64,000 nt of DNA from Zeugodacus cucurbitae. Taxonomy: Eukaryota; Arthropoda; Insecta; Diptera; Tephritidae. The stretch covers positions 15,049,501 through 15,113,500 of the forward strand of contig NC_071668.1 in NCBI RefSeq assembly GCF_028554725.1, given 5' to 3'. Under the pieces are notes generated by a model that was not told the DNA's origin, made no database searches, and saw nothing but the letters and a program-made list of their open reading frames with translations. Positions within the stretch are counted from its first letter, which is position 1, and every line of letters starts with the position of its first letter. Shown here one piece after another: positions 1-12,002 of the stretch. Position numbers and translations under genes: made by a program.

Positions 1-1308
1 GTTGACAAAAAAAAGTAACAACAACAATACGCTTCTTCCTGCTCACTTATGCGACATTATAGCCACTTAAGAAATGGTAAAAACGTAAAATTTTGACAAC
101 GATTTTTAGCTTTTCTCAGCTTACTTTGGGAGCGAAATTAAAATTCACGACGCAGCGCGTGGCGAAAAAAATCCGAAGATTTGGGTTGCTTTAAGCGTCT
201 CTACGCAGATATGTAGTTTTTTATAATTTTTTCTTCCACGACATCCCACCGGCCACCCGCTCGTCCAGCTCTGGCGTAGTGGCCCATTAAAAAATCTTGT
301 CATAAAAAATACATAACAAATGCCTCAATGAGCTGCAGAAAACTGAAACCGTTGAAAAATATGTTGTGTAGCAACCAAATTTCTCTTTTTTCTTGCTGCA
401 GCAGATCGTTTGTCTCGCCTGCTTAAATTTGATTCGCATTCGTCATTGGCAAGTACAAAAAATCCCATAATTTCGATGGTCATAAATAAATTTAACACGC
501 CAGCCAAACATGTTCAACACATCCGCGCCACAGCGCATTTGCCACGAAGCATTTTGGACATTTAAAGGTGTTGGGATTATGTGGGTTCCTGTGTTTTTGG
601 TTATGTTAAGGAAAGAAAAAAATTGACATTTGGTATGTGACTTTAATCGTTTAATGGTCATAATATGTGACCAAAACTCTTACATTCAGGGATACTTGTA
701 CTTTACAACAACTTGTACAGCAACAAAATGTACTCCTAACATATACTTATCTCAACATGTATAGTAAATGGCCGAGCTCGCCGCAGTCCATCACCCAGTA
801 CTCATTTCTGGTCCAATGCAGAGAGCAAAATTGGTAATTGATAAATATCAATTAATTCAAACCGCAGAACCTTTTTTTTTTGGTTTTCAATCATTTTTGT
901 CTTTTTGATGAAAGTCTCATGGAATGATAGTTGAAAATGATAGTTCTTCGACACTTCTATCTAATTGGATATATGGATATTATTTCATTATTATTAATTT
1001 CTATCAGAATATGGTTTCTGTATTCAATTTGACAATATGACAAATTCAGCGACTCCTGCAATCTATCATATCTATGATATGAGTAAGGGATCCAGTTCTA
1101 TATCATATGAGGGCATCTGTTTGCGAAATTTGGAAACTTTTTAACCTTTTCATTGAAACTCGTATAGATACTCTAATGCAATACTTTTATATGGTAACTT
1201 GTGTCATCCCTATATTCATACATAATTCTAAAGATTTAATACAATTTTGCTCCCTATATCAGATCTGATCTGACCTATTATTCTATTGAATACCAAACTC
1301 AAACTCTT
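1..1308. other. Non-genic stretch, nothing recognised
   Basis: A+T-rich sequence with stop codons in every frame. The only open frames are under 75 codons, lie on the minus strand and resemble no family I know. There is a short poly-T run near 870 and no inverted-repeat boundary. I see no gene, RNA or mobile element here. Confidence 0.6.
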
Positions 1309-1710
1309 ATCATTCCCGTCCCGCTTTATGGTGCAGAAGCGTGGACGATGTCAACATCCGATGAGACGACACAAGGAGTTTTCGAGAGAAAAATAGATCG
1401 ATAAGCTGAACAAGTTATACATACGACGACATTGGCATAGTTCAGCGAATAAAAAGACAGCGGCTATACTGGCTAGGTCATGTTGTCTGCATGGACGAAA
1501 ACACTTCAGATTTGAAAGTATTCGATGGAGTACCCGCCATTGGAACCTGAGGAAGATGAAGGCCTCCACTCCGTTCGAAAGACCAGGTGAAGAGCGACAT
1601 GGTTACACTTGGGATTTTCAACTGGCGCCGAATTGCGAGGGAAAGAGAAGAATGGCGGACTATTATCGATCGTATAAACGGTTTCTACGCCAAATACATT
1701 CATACATTAT
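1309..1710 (+). mobile_element. Non-LTR retrotransposon fragment, C-terminal end of reverse transcriptase ORF plus 3' end
   Basis: The plus strand encodes, across several frames and stops, the tail that follows the reverse transcriptase core in one insect non-LTR family. It starts with the LYGAEAWTM motif near 1322, then has the IVQRIKRQRL and WLGHV motifs near 1435-1480, and ends with a degraded GRxRPPLRWRDQV and NWRR stretch near 1550-1640. The reading frame shifts at least twice and contains stops, so it is dead. The 3' end runs through 'acgccaaata' at about 1687-1696 into a short cattcatacatt tail. The other copies in this window (8309, 12021, 44020, 49745, 59338) share this peptide. The clade is not certain. 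A tail without RNase H and with microsatellite 3' ends suggests RTE-like, but I-like groups are possible. Confidence 0.8.
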
Positions 1711-2389
1711 TCTATTGATTCTTCCTTTTAAATGGTCTTATATTATTGTATTGTGGTGCAGTTTCGGGAAGGTCAATACAACTTATTTGTGTCAACTCTG
1801 TCAAGCGGTACTACTTCATAATATTAGAGACGGGTAGAATTAAGAGTAATTTTTGGTCCTTTCACGCATTAATATGAATGATACAAGGTTTAGTAATGAT
1901 TCTAAACATCTCGATACAGTTGGTTGGACAAAGTTCCCCCATTTGTTTTTCGAATTTGGCAACTGTTTCCAAGGCAGTTTATTGGTTTTATTGAATACAA
2001 AATGTATATACTCGTATTACCAAAGGACGCCTCTTTTAAATTCCCCGGATCAAACATATGTATATTATAAATATGCTTTCATATCTAAACTCGTTAAACA
2101 TTACAATTTAGATATTCCCATTTTTGTGAGACTCAATAACCGTTTCTTCGATAGATGTCAATTGGTTAAGGTTAGATCTAAAATGAAGAGTTCGGAAAAC
2201 ATGTATCGAATATTTTTGAGACAGTAGAACCTAGTGAGATAGGTGGTTATTAAGGGTTTTCCAATAAGGATGCTACACAAGTAGGCCGATTGGACGATGG
2301 TAGTGACAACGGTAGAGACGACGATATGACGTCGCCATATTTTTCCCGCTCTTTGGACATTTCTCTTCAGTAAGGTTTGCCATTTCATC
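1711..2389. other. Non-genic stretch with one unrecognised 124-codon open frame
   Basis: A plus-strand open frame at 1853-2227 could encode 124 residues, but the composition is A+T-driven and there is no domain, signal peptide or repeat that I recognise. It sits between two dead transposon fragments and may be chance or a scrap of element sequence. I do not call it a gene. Confidence 0.45.
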
Positions 2390-2805
2390 ATGGCAAGATA
2401 TACGATCCAACCCAGAGCCGAAATTATTAAAATTTACTGTTGAAATTCGGAGACAGTGACCTCAACTTAAAGAGCGCTATATTCAATTTATTGTCGGTTC
2501 TTTCTGGCTGAATGTCTTCGTTAATAAGCAAAATATGCATTATTGGTGAGGCAACAATACACACGTACTCCATGAGTCACCATTGCATCAAGAAAAGAAT
2601 ACGGTTTGGTGCGGTTTATGGGCCGGCGGCGTCATTGGGCCGTACTCTTCCGTGATGGTCAAGACCGGCACGTTACTGTGAATAGGAATCGCTACCGCTC
2701 AATGGTAACCGAATATTTTTGGGCCGAATTGGATGATATGGACTTGGACAATATGTCGTTTCAACAGGACGGCGCCACAAGAAATGCAGGAGACGAAAAA
2801 AATTG
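2390..2805 (+). mobile_element. Tc1/mariner (IS630-type) transposase relic, internally deleted
   Basis: An ATG at 2390 opens a short N-terminal piece (MARYTIQPRAEIIKIYC) typical of the helix-turn-helix start of an insect IS630/Tc1-mariner transposase, and a stop follows at once. The next peptide, FWLNVFVNKQNMHYW near 2500-2545, belongs to the catalytic core, so most of the DNA-binding region is deleted. After frame changes, 2606-2800 reads WCGLWAGG-like, then VTVNRNRYRSMVTEYFW, then the FQQDGAT motif at about 2759-2780, which holds the second catalytic aspartate. The first catalytic aspartate (normally in an FSDEAHF-like motif) is replaced, and the C-terminal third with the third acidic residue is missing. 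The copy cannot encode an active enzyme. No terminal inverted repeats were found. The exact subfamily is unsure. Confidence 0.82.
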
Positions 2806-5222
2806 TGTTATCCACTTATATACTCGTACAAGAAGAATAATAAAATGTGAACAGTAAACCTGTCTCTCCATAATATTTTTTAGTTTACACACAAATAAGT
2901 ATAAAATACATAAAAAAAAAAAAATGTTCTCAATAATGTAATGAACTGTGTCCCTTCTGAAATGCTGATTAATTAATTCCATTGCAATGTTACAAAGTGA
3001 AAATCCGACAAATGAAATGAAATTTTCGTGGCAAAAAACGCACTCAATTATAAATTCTTAAAAATACAACAAAAATATAAATAAAAAACAAAAACAAAAA
3101 TGAAATGCATACACGCCTGAGTTTATAAGTGTGCGTGTGTGTGTGAGCAGGACTCGTGAAAGTATGGAAGCACACACACACCTATAAAAAAGCAGGGAAA
3201 AACAGGCGTGGTGCTTATTGGATTGCGTGCGTGGACCACTGCGTGTAAAGGGAAAGCTGAGAGGGAGGACTGCTGAGCCTTGATTGAATTTATCAGCGTC
3301 ACCATAAGCACAAAGTCAAAGTGAATTGATTTTCCTTTAATTTTATTCATTTTGATTACTTGCAATTTTTTTCACAAACACACACACACACATATATGCT
3401 TTGTTGTTGTTTTTCGTGTGTCACACACAAAGCCGCCACACCACGTCAACGCCAGCATCAGCTTTAAACCGAAAAGTGCGAAAATGTATCCCTTTTTGTG
3501 ACGCGCTCAAAGGGAATACTCAATAACGGTATAAGCATTCATATATTAACATGTGTGAGTGTACGAGTGTGTGCATATGTATGTCTGTGTGTGTGTGTTT
3601 GAGCTTATAAAATAGCTTTTCAGCAATGTATTAAAACATTTCGTTTGACCAAAGTTGTAATGCTATTTGTTATTGGCCTCACATACAGTCACATATTCAT
3701 CACCTCTTCGTCCACCTTGGCCACCTACTCGCCGCACATGCATACTTGCATAACAGCTGTTAAGCGGCCAAGCTCTAAAGGCTCCTTTCCCTTCTTTGTA
3801 TGCGTGTATGTGTTCATGTGTCCGGATTCTTTTATGCATTGCATATTGCTGAAGCGTTGAATGGTGCCCGTGGGATATGACAACGACGCAGCTGCAACGC
3901 TGTAGCGTCAGCGGCAGTGGAAACTCGCGTACAGTGGTGCGAAAGAGTTAATATGTATAGTGGTGTTGAGAAAAATTTACAATATAAGAACACGATAAAC
4001 CTGAAACTTCTCTTCAAAACTTCGAAATTTAATCGAAGGATCAATCGTTCGATAATTCAATTTGGAACGCCTTAATCTTCTAAAGGTATCAATAGGTTTT
4101 TTCTTAAATATAGGACTTTCGACCTATTGGTTATCAATAAGTCGGATCCAGACAAAGTTAAAGGAAGTTCTATATGATGTTATGACCTATTCTCGATTGC
4201 TTCTTTGAAGGTCAAATGATAATCTGAAATCGTTAATATAGAAAAAATATTAAAATGAGGTTCTCGCTAACTCAGCCCTACTTATATTAAGTATTGGACT
4301 ATAAAATTTGTTCTTAGCTTCCTCAAGAATATATCTAATGTTAATATTTCAACACAACCCGTTGATCCTGGGATATATCCAGAACATATAGGAAACTAAA
4401 GTGTTCGAGCGATCTGATTTCGATACTATTGATCACTCTATAAGAATACACGTCTATAAGAATACACTATCATTCAGCTTCGAAACATCGTAAAAGATAT
4501 TAACGGGACCTCCTCTTCTACTTCTTGTCATCTAACTCATATTTTTTCCTTAAAGCAAAACAATTATTTATTAATGTTCTTGCAATAACTTCAATGATCG
4601 AAATATAATTCACTTAGCATACCCACAGGCGCATATGAAGATATTTTTGAATAAATGTAAAATTGAGAAAACAACTTAACTCAAGTTAGTATTGTTCTTC
4701 TCTCTTGTTGTAAATTAAAGTATGTATGTTAAATTTGGATATTGAAATTTTAAACAATCAAGCAGTAAACACACAGTGCAACGCCGCCAACAGCAGTGGC
4801 AGTGGCAGCAACGTAATCCGGATTTTCATTCGCCCATTCAGGAATGTGCAAATGAAAAATCTGTTTTTGGAAGCATTTTAGCGTAAAAATGCAATATGCG
4901 AATTCATTTAAATGCTAAAAAGGTAAGCGGCCAAGCGGTGTTGCATAAAGCGAACAGCACACAAACACACATACATATGTATGTTTATAGGTGTTAATAT
5001 ACATGTGTATATAAAGTTATTTATTTCAAAAGGATAAACATATGCGCAGAGAAAATAAGTACAAATATTATATATGTATGTACATAAGTATATTTGGAAA
5101 AATCAGCGAGGAGGTTATTGCACAAAGTGAACGGATTCTCACACATTTTCTCTCGGAGAGCTTTCAGCAAAATACTTTTTAACAGTAATTCTATCTTTGA
5201 AACTTTCATAATTTCAAATTTT
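2806..5222. other. Non-genic stretch with dinucleotide repeats
   Basis: I see no gene. The stretch holds (GT)n or (CA)n runs at about 3129-3145, 3169-3182, 3373-3394 and 3583-3599, and scattered acatacatatgtatg-type tetranucleotide DNA near 4970-5090. Open frames of 60-80 codons occur on both strands and overlap each other, as expected by chance. The CAGTGGCAGTGGCAGCAA run near 4793 is the type of short CAG/CAA tract that is common in fly DNA. Confidence 0.6.
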
Positions 5223-5545
5223 AACAAGTAAGGAAAGGCTAAGTTCGTCTGCAACCGCACATTTTATACTCTCGCAATTTATTGATATAATTTTATTGAG
5301 ATAACACACAATTTGACCCATATATTCGGCATAGAGTCCAATAGAATAACGAAAATTCTCATATATGGTTTAGAAGGGCTGAGGTAATTCATAAACCGAT
5401 TTCACTCATTTTCACCAAAATAGTACACGATATCCAAGACTATACTTAATTTTGCTATGTTATCTCGCATATTAACCGATATATGCGGAATAAATAAAGC
5501 CCACCGTGTTTGTGAAAAATCTATAATTAGGTATGTACATATATG
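5223..5545 (-). repeat. Dispersed DINE/Helitron-like repeat, 3' part, minus orientation
   Basis: Read on the minus strand this ends with 'ttgcgagagtataaaatg', then a diverged hairpin region, then 'aacttagcctttccttacttgtt', which finishes at 5223. The same end is present at 58165-58224 and 61990-62047 on the plus strand. The body also matches 61810-61980: 'cggtgggctttattcc', 'tatagtcttggata' and 'atgccgaatata' occur in both in the same order. It encodes nothing. Terminal hairpin plus subterminal inverted sequence recalls the DINE-1/Helitron group, but I do not see a canonical CTRR end, so the class is an inference. Confidence 0.7.
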
Positions 5546-5549
5546 GGTA

Positions 5550-5745
5550 ATGATGTTACCGGAAATGAATCAGCCGTATATGAGGTGGCCGGATATTGGG
5601 TGACCGGAACCGGAAATAGAACAACCGGAAACTATGTCACCGGAACCGGATATGGAGTAATCTAATATGATGAGGCAACCGGAAACGGAACTGATAACCA
5701 GGTATGATGTTACCGGAACCGAAAATGGAGCAACTGTAATCGTAA
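5550..5745. repeat. Minisatellite A, (ATGTTACCGGAACCGGATATGG)-like units
   Basis: Degenerate tandem units are built on 'ttaccggaaccgg' alternating with 'atatggagcaaccgg'. Spacing varies around 20-35 bp. The units fuse directly to the dispersed repeat at 5223-5545 and reappear after an interruption at 6056. The G+C-rich CCGG content stands out from the A+T-rich surroundings. Confidence 0.85.
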
Positions 5746-5769
5746 GGGAAATGACTGCAGAAAGTTTGG

Positions 5770-6040
5770 TTTATATAACGATCCGAGATATTCACAAAAC
5801 ACTTATTTAGGAATGTAGCACGCCCACTTTTTAGAAATAATTACATCCAGCTGCTTTGGCATGTGTACCAAGTTTAGTCAGGACAGACATCCATTTCAAC
5901 TCGTCTCGTCATCCTGATCATTTTGAAATAGGCAACCCTATATCTAGGGAGAAATTTACTTTAAATTTTATGTTATAGTAATGACAATTGGCTTTCATAT
6001 GACGCCAAGATTATCAAAATCTATGTTATGATTATTCAAA
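5770..6040 (-). repeat. Dispersed DINE/Helitron-like repeat, 5' part, minus orientation
   Basis: On the minus strand this contains 'atgatcaggatgacgag', 'gttgaaatggatgtctgtcc' and a sequence like 'tagatatagggtt'. These match the head of the repeat at 57040-57130 (agatatagggttatatata, gtgatcagggtgaagagt, gttcaaatccgaatgtctatc). Together with 5223-5545 it is the other half of one minus-strand element. Minisatellite A lies between the halves and minisatellite B lies outside. It has no coding content. Confidence 0.6.
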
Positions 6041-6055
6041 GTATTGTGGTGCTCC

Positions 6056-6375
6056 ACAATGACGCTCTGCCGGGTTACCGGAACCGGAAATTATATGTTA
6101 CCGGAACCGGGAATGAAGCAACCGAAACCGGATATGGGTAATGATGTTACCGGAATTGGATATGGAGCAACCGGATATGATATGGTCGGATATGGGGCAA
6201 CCGAAACCAAACATGATGTTACCGGAACCAGATATGATGTTACGGGAACCGATGTTAGCAGTGACCGGATATGGGGTAACCGGAAACTTAAATTATGTTA
6301 CCGGAACCGGAAATGGGATAACCGGATATGGAGTAATGATATTACCGGGGCCGGATATAATGTTACGGAAACCGA
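6056..6375. repeat. Minisatellite B, same CCGGAACCGG family as 5550-5745
   Basis: About a dozen degenerate units of 'gatgttaccggaaccggatatggggtaacc' type are visible. Two overlapping plus-strand frames (6044-6382 and 6141-6491) stay open through it only because the repeat lacks stops, giving VTGTGY-like and MLPEPDM-like peptides. I treat these as by-products of the repeat and not as genes. Confidence 0.88.
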
Positions 6376-6385
6376 AGTTTAAAAG

Positions 6386-8308
6386 TATAAAAAGACGAGG
6401 AGTTGTTCGGCCCAAAGAGGTGGTCAGTTTCAAGCTGGATATCAGTTTGATTTGTCATGGTCAAGAGTGGATAGGTAAAATTTTAAACTGATACTCGTTT
6501 CAGACCTTAATCGGTGAAGAGTAACGAGGTTCTGCGAACCCCTTAATCTGCGATTGATAGTTTTGCGACCACCAGAACTTTATTCGTGTGAAGTTAATGA
6601 GTAAATGCCTCTCCTAGAATGAAGTATCTCTCATACGCAAACATTACATGGTTCGTAAAATAGGGAGATGGCTTGCGCATTCTGAGAATATGCTCTTGAT
6701 GTTCCTTGAAAGCGGTTTTGCTTCAAAGAGAGGACAGAGGGGTAACTTTGACGGTTTGAAGAGTAGATTGCTACATTCCCGAACAAAATCATTCGGGTCT
6801 CATAGATGGATCTATTTCTTGTTTTTTCCTAAATTTATTTAAGAGTGTACAAGCCTAAAATCTTTAAGATAGCTTTAAAGAACGCGTTTCATTTCCCTTT
6901 TATGCTAGGGGTACTTATCTGAGCCTGCAAATAGTGCATTCTAAAAGTTTTATGCTGATTATTCCATTACAATGGATTTTGATTTTTGAAGCAGAAATAC
7001 AATTGAAGTTCTTTCCTACAAATCGCAATGAACGTACATAACTCGATATTGACAAGTGACAATCGCATTTATCAAAACCAAAAAATTACGCAGAATTGCA
7101 ACAATCATATATGCAAAAGGTCCATGCAATAAAAACAAATCACCTCACGCTGCATTTTCAAACTGACAACTCATAAATTTGCCACAAGTCATAAAGCAAA
7201 GTAAAGTCAGTCAGGAAGCGATTGCGGCAGACAAGCGGGTGCCACGCGAAACGTCAAAGCCAAAAATGATATCTGTACAACAAAAGCAAACATGCATATG
7301 TAAAAACAACACAAAAAAAAGAATTGTGTCACCTATCAAAAATGCTTTAAAAGGACATAACTCGGCCGATACAATGCCACTTGCAACATTTTGCGGCAAC
7401 TTGTAAATTTATATGTATTTACAATAACAAACATATTTACACAGCAGCGACACGTACTAATGCGTGTAGTTATTGCTATGCAGAATCGAAAGAATCCAAG
7501 CAGCAGCCTCTTAGCCAATCGCCGAGACTGCCAGGCAGCCAGCAAGCCGCCCATCTGACAATCGTCGATGACAATCAAATGTTTGCATTGCATTTATTTA
7601 TTGGAATATATGAATAAAGTGATGATGATGGCCCATTGTCACTGCATTTAAAGCAGTAGCGCGTCACACACACGCACACACACAAACAACTTGCCGCTTG
7701 AAAGCCAAGCTGCCTCAAAGCCAGCTTGTCACTTTTCATTTTTATTTTTTTTCCTTTCTTTTACTTGTGTTGAGCAATTTTCTTGCGAATTGTCATCGCA
7801 AAAGTCAAAATCAGTGATGCAGTTAAATCGGTAACAAGCTCACAGTTACAAAAAACCATATCTCAAAGAAGTATATACGAGTATAGATGTACTGCATTTG
7901 TTTATCTTGCCAAGCTTATATCGCGAATCATATTTCTTTAGCGCAAAACTGACACTTTGAGTTGTGCGGAACAGTGTGTCGAATAGCTTCTAATATCCGA
8001 GTTTATTTTCGACTTGAAACATCTTAATTAAAACCGTTCGCATCAATGTTTACCTATGTTAGGTTGAGTTCAAAAGCTGACCTTCGCAATAGATCCCACT
8101 TAGGCAGCTAAAGGCGATCCATTGGGATGTCAAATGATTCCTGAGTGTGGATCGCAAAATATCCTATCACAAATTTTTTGATACGGCCTGTTTCCACTTC
8201 GCCTGACTCAGGCCGAAAGACAGTTTTCAACCAACAAACAGAGGCCTTATCTCGCAAATCAACAAGAGTTTATATGTGTGGATACAATTGTCAGTAATAT
8301 CTTAGGTT
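6386..8308. other. Non-genic stretch
   Basis: I see no supported gene. Open frames at 6648-6842, 7179-7406 and 7381-7617 are short and unlike known proteins. A (CA)-rich run lies at about 7665-7690. The segment 8055-8110, read on the minus strand, ends in 'gaactcaacctaacatagg', which could be a retrotransposon 3' tail, but nothing else supports that. Confidence 0.55.
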
Positions 8309-8625
8309 ACCAAGTGAAGCCAGGTCCTTCCTCACCTGGTCCTTCCAACGGAATGGGCGTCTCCCTCTTTCTCGGACCTGCAGCGGCTTCCATCGAACAC
8401 TTTCAGAGCTGGAGCACTTTCGTCCATTTGAACAACATGACCTAGCCAGCGTAGACGCTGTCTTTTTATTCGCTGAACTATGTCTATGTCGTCGATTAGC
8501 ACATACAGCTCAATGTTTAAGGGACTATAAATCTTCCACAAACCCCTTCTCTCGAAAACTCCCGGAGTCGTCTCATCGGATGATGACATCGTCCACGCTT
8601 CTGCAAGTAGGACGGTTGTGCGTAG
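8309..8625 (-). mobile_element. Non-LTR retrotransposon fragment, C-terminal end of reverse transcriptase ORF
   Basis: The minus strand keeps an almost continuous frame from the AEAWTM motif near 8600 through MSSSDETTPGVFERRG and IVQRIKRQRLRWLGHVV (near 8430-8480) to ALKVFDG (near 8395). It then breaks up toward the region that corresponds to the DQVKxDLxxLG part of the family. The matching DNA stops at about 8309, next to 'accaagtgaagccagg', so the last part and the 3' tail seen in the copies at 12021 and 59338 are missing. It is the same family as those copies. No promoter or upstream endonuclease is present. Confidence 0.85.
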
Positions 8626-11600
8626 GGTTTGAGACCCACCACATCAAAAAACCCCTAATGAAAACGAAACAACAACCTCGGATGAGATACCCCATTTTTT
8701 ATTACCTTGTCTTTAGTCAGTATTATATTAGATTAAAGAACTTGAGGGATTGCAATTTGAGATCGAGAAAGAGATTTATCCGCATTTCAGATTCTTCCAA
8801 GAATTACAATACGTTCAGAGATTTCACACGCTATACCAATTTTACCAAGGCCTGCCTGGGTAGATCGTTGGATCAATATTCGGTAAATGGTAGAAATTTA
8901 TAAAAAAAAAAAGGAAAAAAAAAGATGTTTCTCTTCTGAAAGACAAGATATAACTTTTGAACGAATTTACGACACAAAAAACTACAAAAATAGTCCGATG
9001 TCTTAAGGAACTCGCTACAAATGATGAAATGAAGTTTGGTAAAATTCTTCTAAAATTTATATAATCATTTGGTCCCATTGTCCATGCCTCATATTGTCAA
9101 TAAATAATATTATGCATTTATTCATATCGCAGCGAAATCACATTTCTTGTAATTTCGTATTTATTTCCATGTATATTTCCATATTTTGCACAACTTCTGC
9201 TGAACATGAAAAACCTTCCACCAAGATTATGGCGCGAGCGTCACTCATATTTTGCATATAAAGAAGAAATATATTACAGTCCAACATGCAAATCACAAGT
9301 CGCAAATCATGCAAATACAAAGCGACGAACGCCGATCTGAAGATTTGAGAAGTTATGACTTTCAGTGAAGAAAACTTAGATAACTACAAAAAAAGCATAA
9401 AATCGAACAGATAAGGGTTTTCGCATAACAGAAATTTAAATAAGAATCGCAATCGAACGAAAAACAATCAACACTTTGACGATCTGCCTTAACAACCAAA
9501 AGCGATCACCAAAAAGCCGTTTTCACTCTGCAGCTGCTAGTTGCTAAGCCTCCGACCAGCCTGATATACACAAGGGGAGTTCGAGCCATTCGCCATTTCG
9601 GCCAGACAGCGTGGTGTCGGCCGTTTACTGAACGCAACACACAGACACACAAACAATCAAGTGTTGTTGAAGACGAGTTCTCGAAATCTCGCCGGATTCT
9701 GAGCATTCAATGAAATATTTTTGCACATTTTGTCATTTCATTTATGCGACAAAGCCCAAAGGTGATCGCGATTTTTTCGCGCCCCAACCATCTGAGGTGA
9801 TTTTCTCATTGTTATTGGTGTTATGTTTAAAATTCACTTATTGTTGAACAAATTTCTTTAGCATCATTTGCGCCGACACCTTGTATACGTCGTGGATATA
9901 CATATGTAGAAGCTGCAGACGACCAAGTAGTCGCACAGCTGTGTACCAGAGCCAATCAAGTTTTTTAACCCTACAGCTGTATACTGAATAAGAGTATTTT
10001 AATATCGTAGATGCGAGGAATATAAAAGATTTCTTCGAAACTTCACGAAGTCCATATGGATTAACTTTCCATAGAACTAGAACTCGGATGTGTTCTAAAG
10101 AGACCAAGTCGAGATATCGAGTCCTTATCTAATATCAAAGTAGTACTCTCTAAAAAACTGTATGTGCAAGAGTTCAGTGGGACAAGGGTTAGTGTCCAAA
10201 AGCGAGAAAATATAAAAATATCTCAGGTTTGGGAACAAAATGAAGGCCCCCAGGATCAAAATTGGAATATACGGCGAATGAGTCCGCAGTTTCTAACCTC
10301 ATTCTACCAATGAAATGGCCATGTGGCCATTTTGCACTTCCCCAGGTTGTCGATATTAGTAGCACCTTGTAGATCCCAGAAATCGGTGGCCATCGTACTC
10401 TACCTCTTCTACCTCCTTGGTCCAAGTGTCTGCCAATACCAAATCCGTTCCGGGGGTGCTTAAACACTGGTATATCAAGGAATGACCATCACTAAAGCAA
10501 TCTTTGACATTCCTTATCGAAGGAGTATTTTCCTTGGCAATTTATGTATTAGGCGGCAACGCAAAGGGCTTAAGGCTACTAGGTTAAGCGTAGTCGACCC
10601 CAAGGCAAGACTGCCAATCCTTCTCCTATAAATACTTCGGAAAAGAATATCGAAATAGTTAATACCGTTGGGGTTCCTCTAAGTTAGATTCTACAATGAA
10701 GTTGAAGTCCGTCCGCATTAATGCCTACCTTATTTATTTCTCCTCTTCTATATATATTTTACACTCCTCAACCCTCCATACCGCTGACACCCATCACTGC
10801 TTTAGCAAAATTTCACATTCATAGATCGCTCAACATGCTGCTGATTCAGCCCCTAACCAGCTAACCAACACACAGCAAGATCACAGCAGCTCAGCATACG
10901 TCTCAAGCGCTGTTGTTGCTTTACCATTCAGCATTATTGGGTTCATATCAAAATCGCATAATATTTATGATCGTCGCGATATTTCTGTCAACTTGGCGGC
11001 ATATTTTCCTCTTGTATTTGTATCAATGTAGCTAGACTTTTGCGTCTGGAATGCCGTTCGGTGCTTTTGTCTTCACGTATCGTCTTCTTGCACAACGCTT
11101 TCTTGTTGCGTGTTGCTTAATATTATTCAAGTTTTGTTGTTGTCGAATGTATGGACACGTACGTGCGTTGTTGTTGAGATGACAAAATTGTCGTTCGCGG
11201 CGAATTGAATGGCATCTCTGGAGCATTGCTTGTTCCAGTGAAAAAATACATAAATTCCTATATTGTATCAATACTTGTCATACATTAATGGAATTTCGCG
11301 CGCAGATCGTTAATGCGCAATCTTCACACCTTTGTTTCAAGGTTTTTGTTTTTGCTGCCCCGCACTTTGTACTGGTGCAAAGAGGCAGCTGAAGAAACTT
11401 TGAAGTTGGGTGAGGAGAAGACAAAAAGTGGGAAAATTGAGTTTAATATTTCATATATATAGAGCTCATCTGCCGTAGCTTACCATCTTCCAAGAAGCTT
11501 TTAAAGAGTTCCAAAAATATGAAGGAGGAAGAAGGTAATGTGAGTCCGACTCGAGATTCTCTGAAAGAGTCAAAGGGAAACATAATCCGGAAAAAATTCA

Positions 11601-12002
11601 ACCAACTTTGCAATCTGTCCTAATAAGCTTTTTCTGGATCGGTAATATAGTGTAGTCCACGAATTCATATTATTATTTCCGACTCCAATTCTTCGAACCC
11701 ATATTAACTCTCAAATTAAGTTCCCGTTTTTAGTTCTTAACTGTTAGGCTATTAGGACTAACTTATTCGAGACTCGAACATGTGATCCTCCTTAAACCTC
11801 AGATTTGGAAGACATGGGCTCCTGATTGCAGTTCTGAGCTGTTGGGCTATTAGGATTAACTTATTCGAGACCGAACATGTGCTCTTCCTTAAACCTCAGT
11901 ATTGAAAGATTCGACGTTGAGATTCTTCCTTTAGTCCCCAGGTTCTCGTCGTTATAATATCTATAAAAAAAAATCTTCGAAAAAATTAATTTCAATGTCT
12001 AC
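8626..12002. other. Non-genic stretch
   Basis: No gene is supported. The longest frames (8580-8903 plus, 8842-9078 minus, 10189-10467 minus) are unlike known families. A-rich runs lie at about 8902-8925. A local 98-bp duplication at 11732-11926 is listed separately. The rest shows no repeat boundary that I can define. Confidence 0.55.
11732..11926. repeat. Tandem duplication, unit 98 bp
   Basis: Copy one runs 11732-11829 and copy two 11830 to about 11926. Both contain 'gctattagga-taacttattcgaga' and 'cgaacatgtg-tc-tccttaaacctcag' at the same offset. Identity is roughly 80-85% by eye. The duplication does not encode anything and has no flanking inverted repeat. Confidence 0.85.

Noticed and set aside
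1853..2227. 124-codon plus-strand open frame as a gene
   Set aside because: No recognisable domain, composition follows the A+T bias, and it lies between two dead transposon pieces.
5550..6375. Repeat-containing structural protein encoded by the CCGGAACCGG array
   Set aside because: The array is interrupted by noncoding repeat sequence, unit lengths are not multiples of three throughout, and frames end soon after the array.
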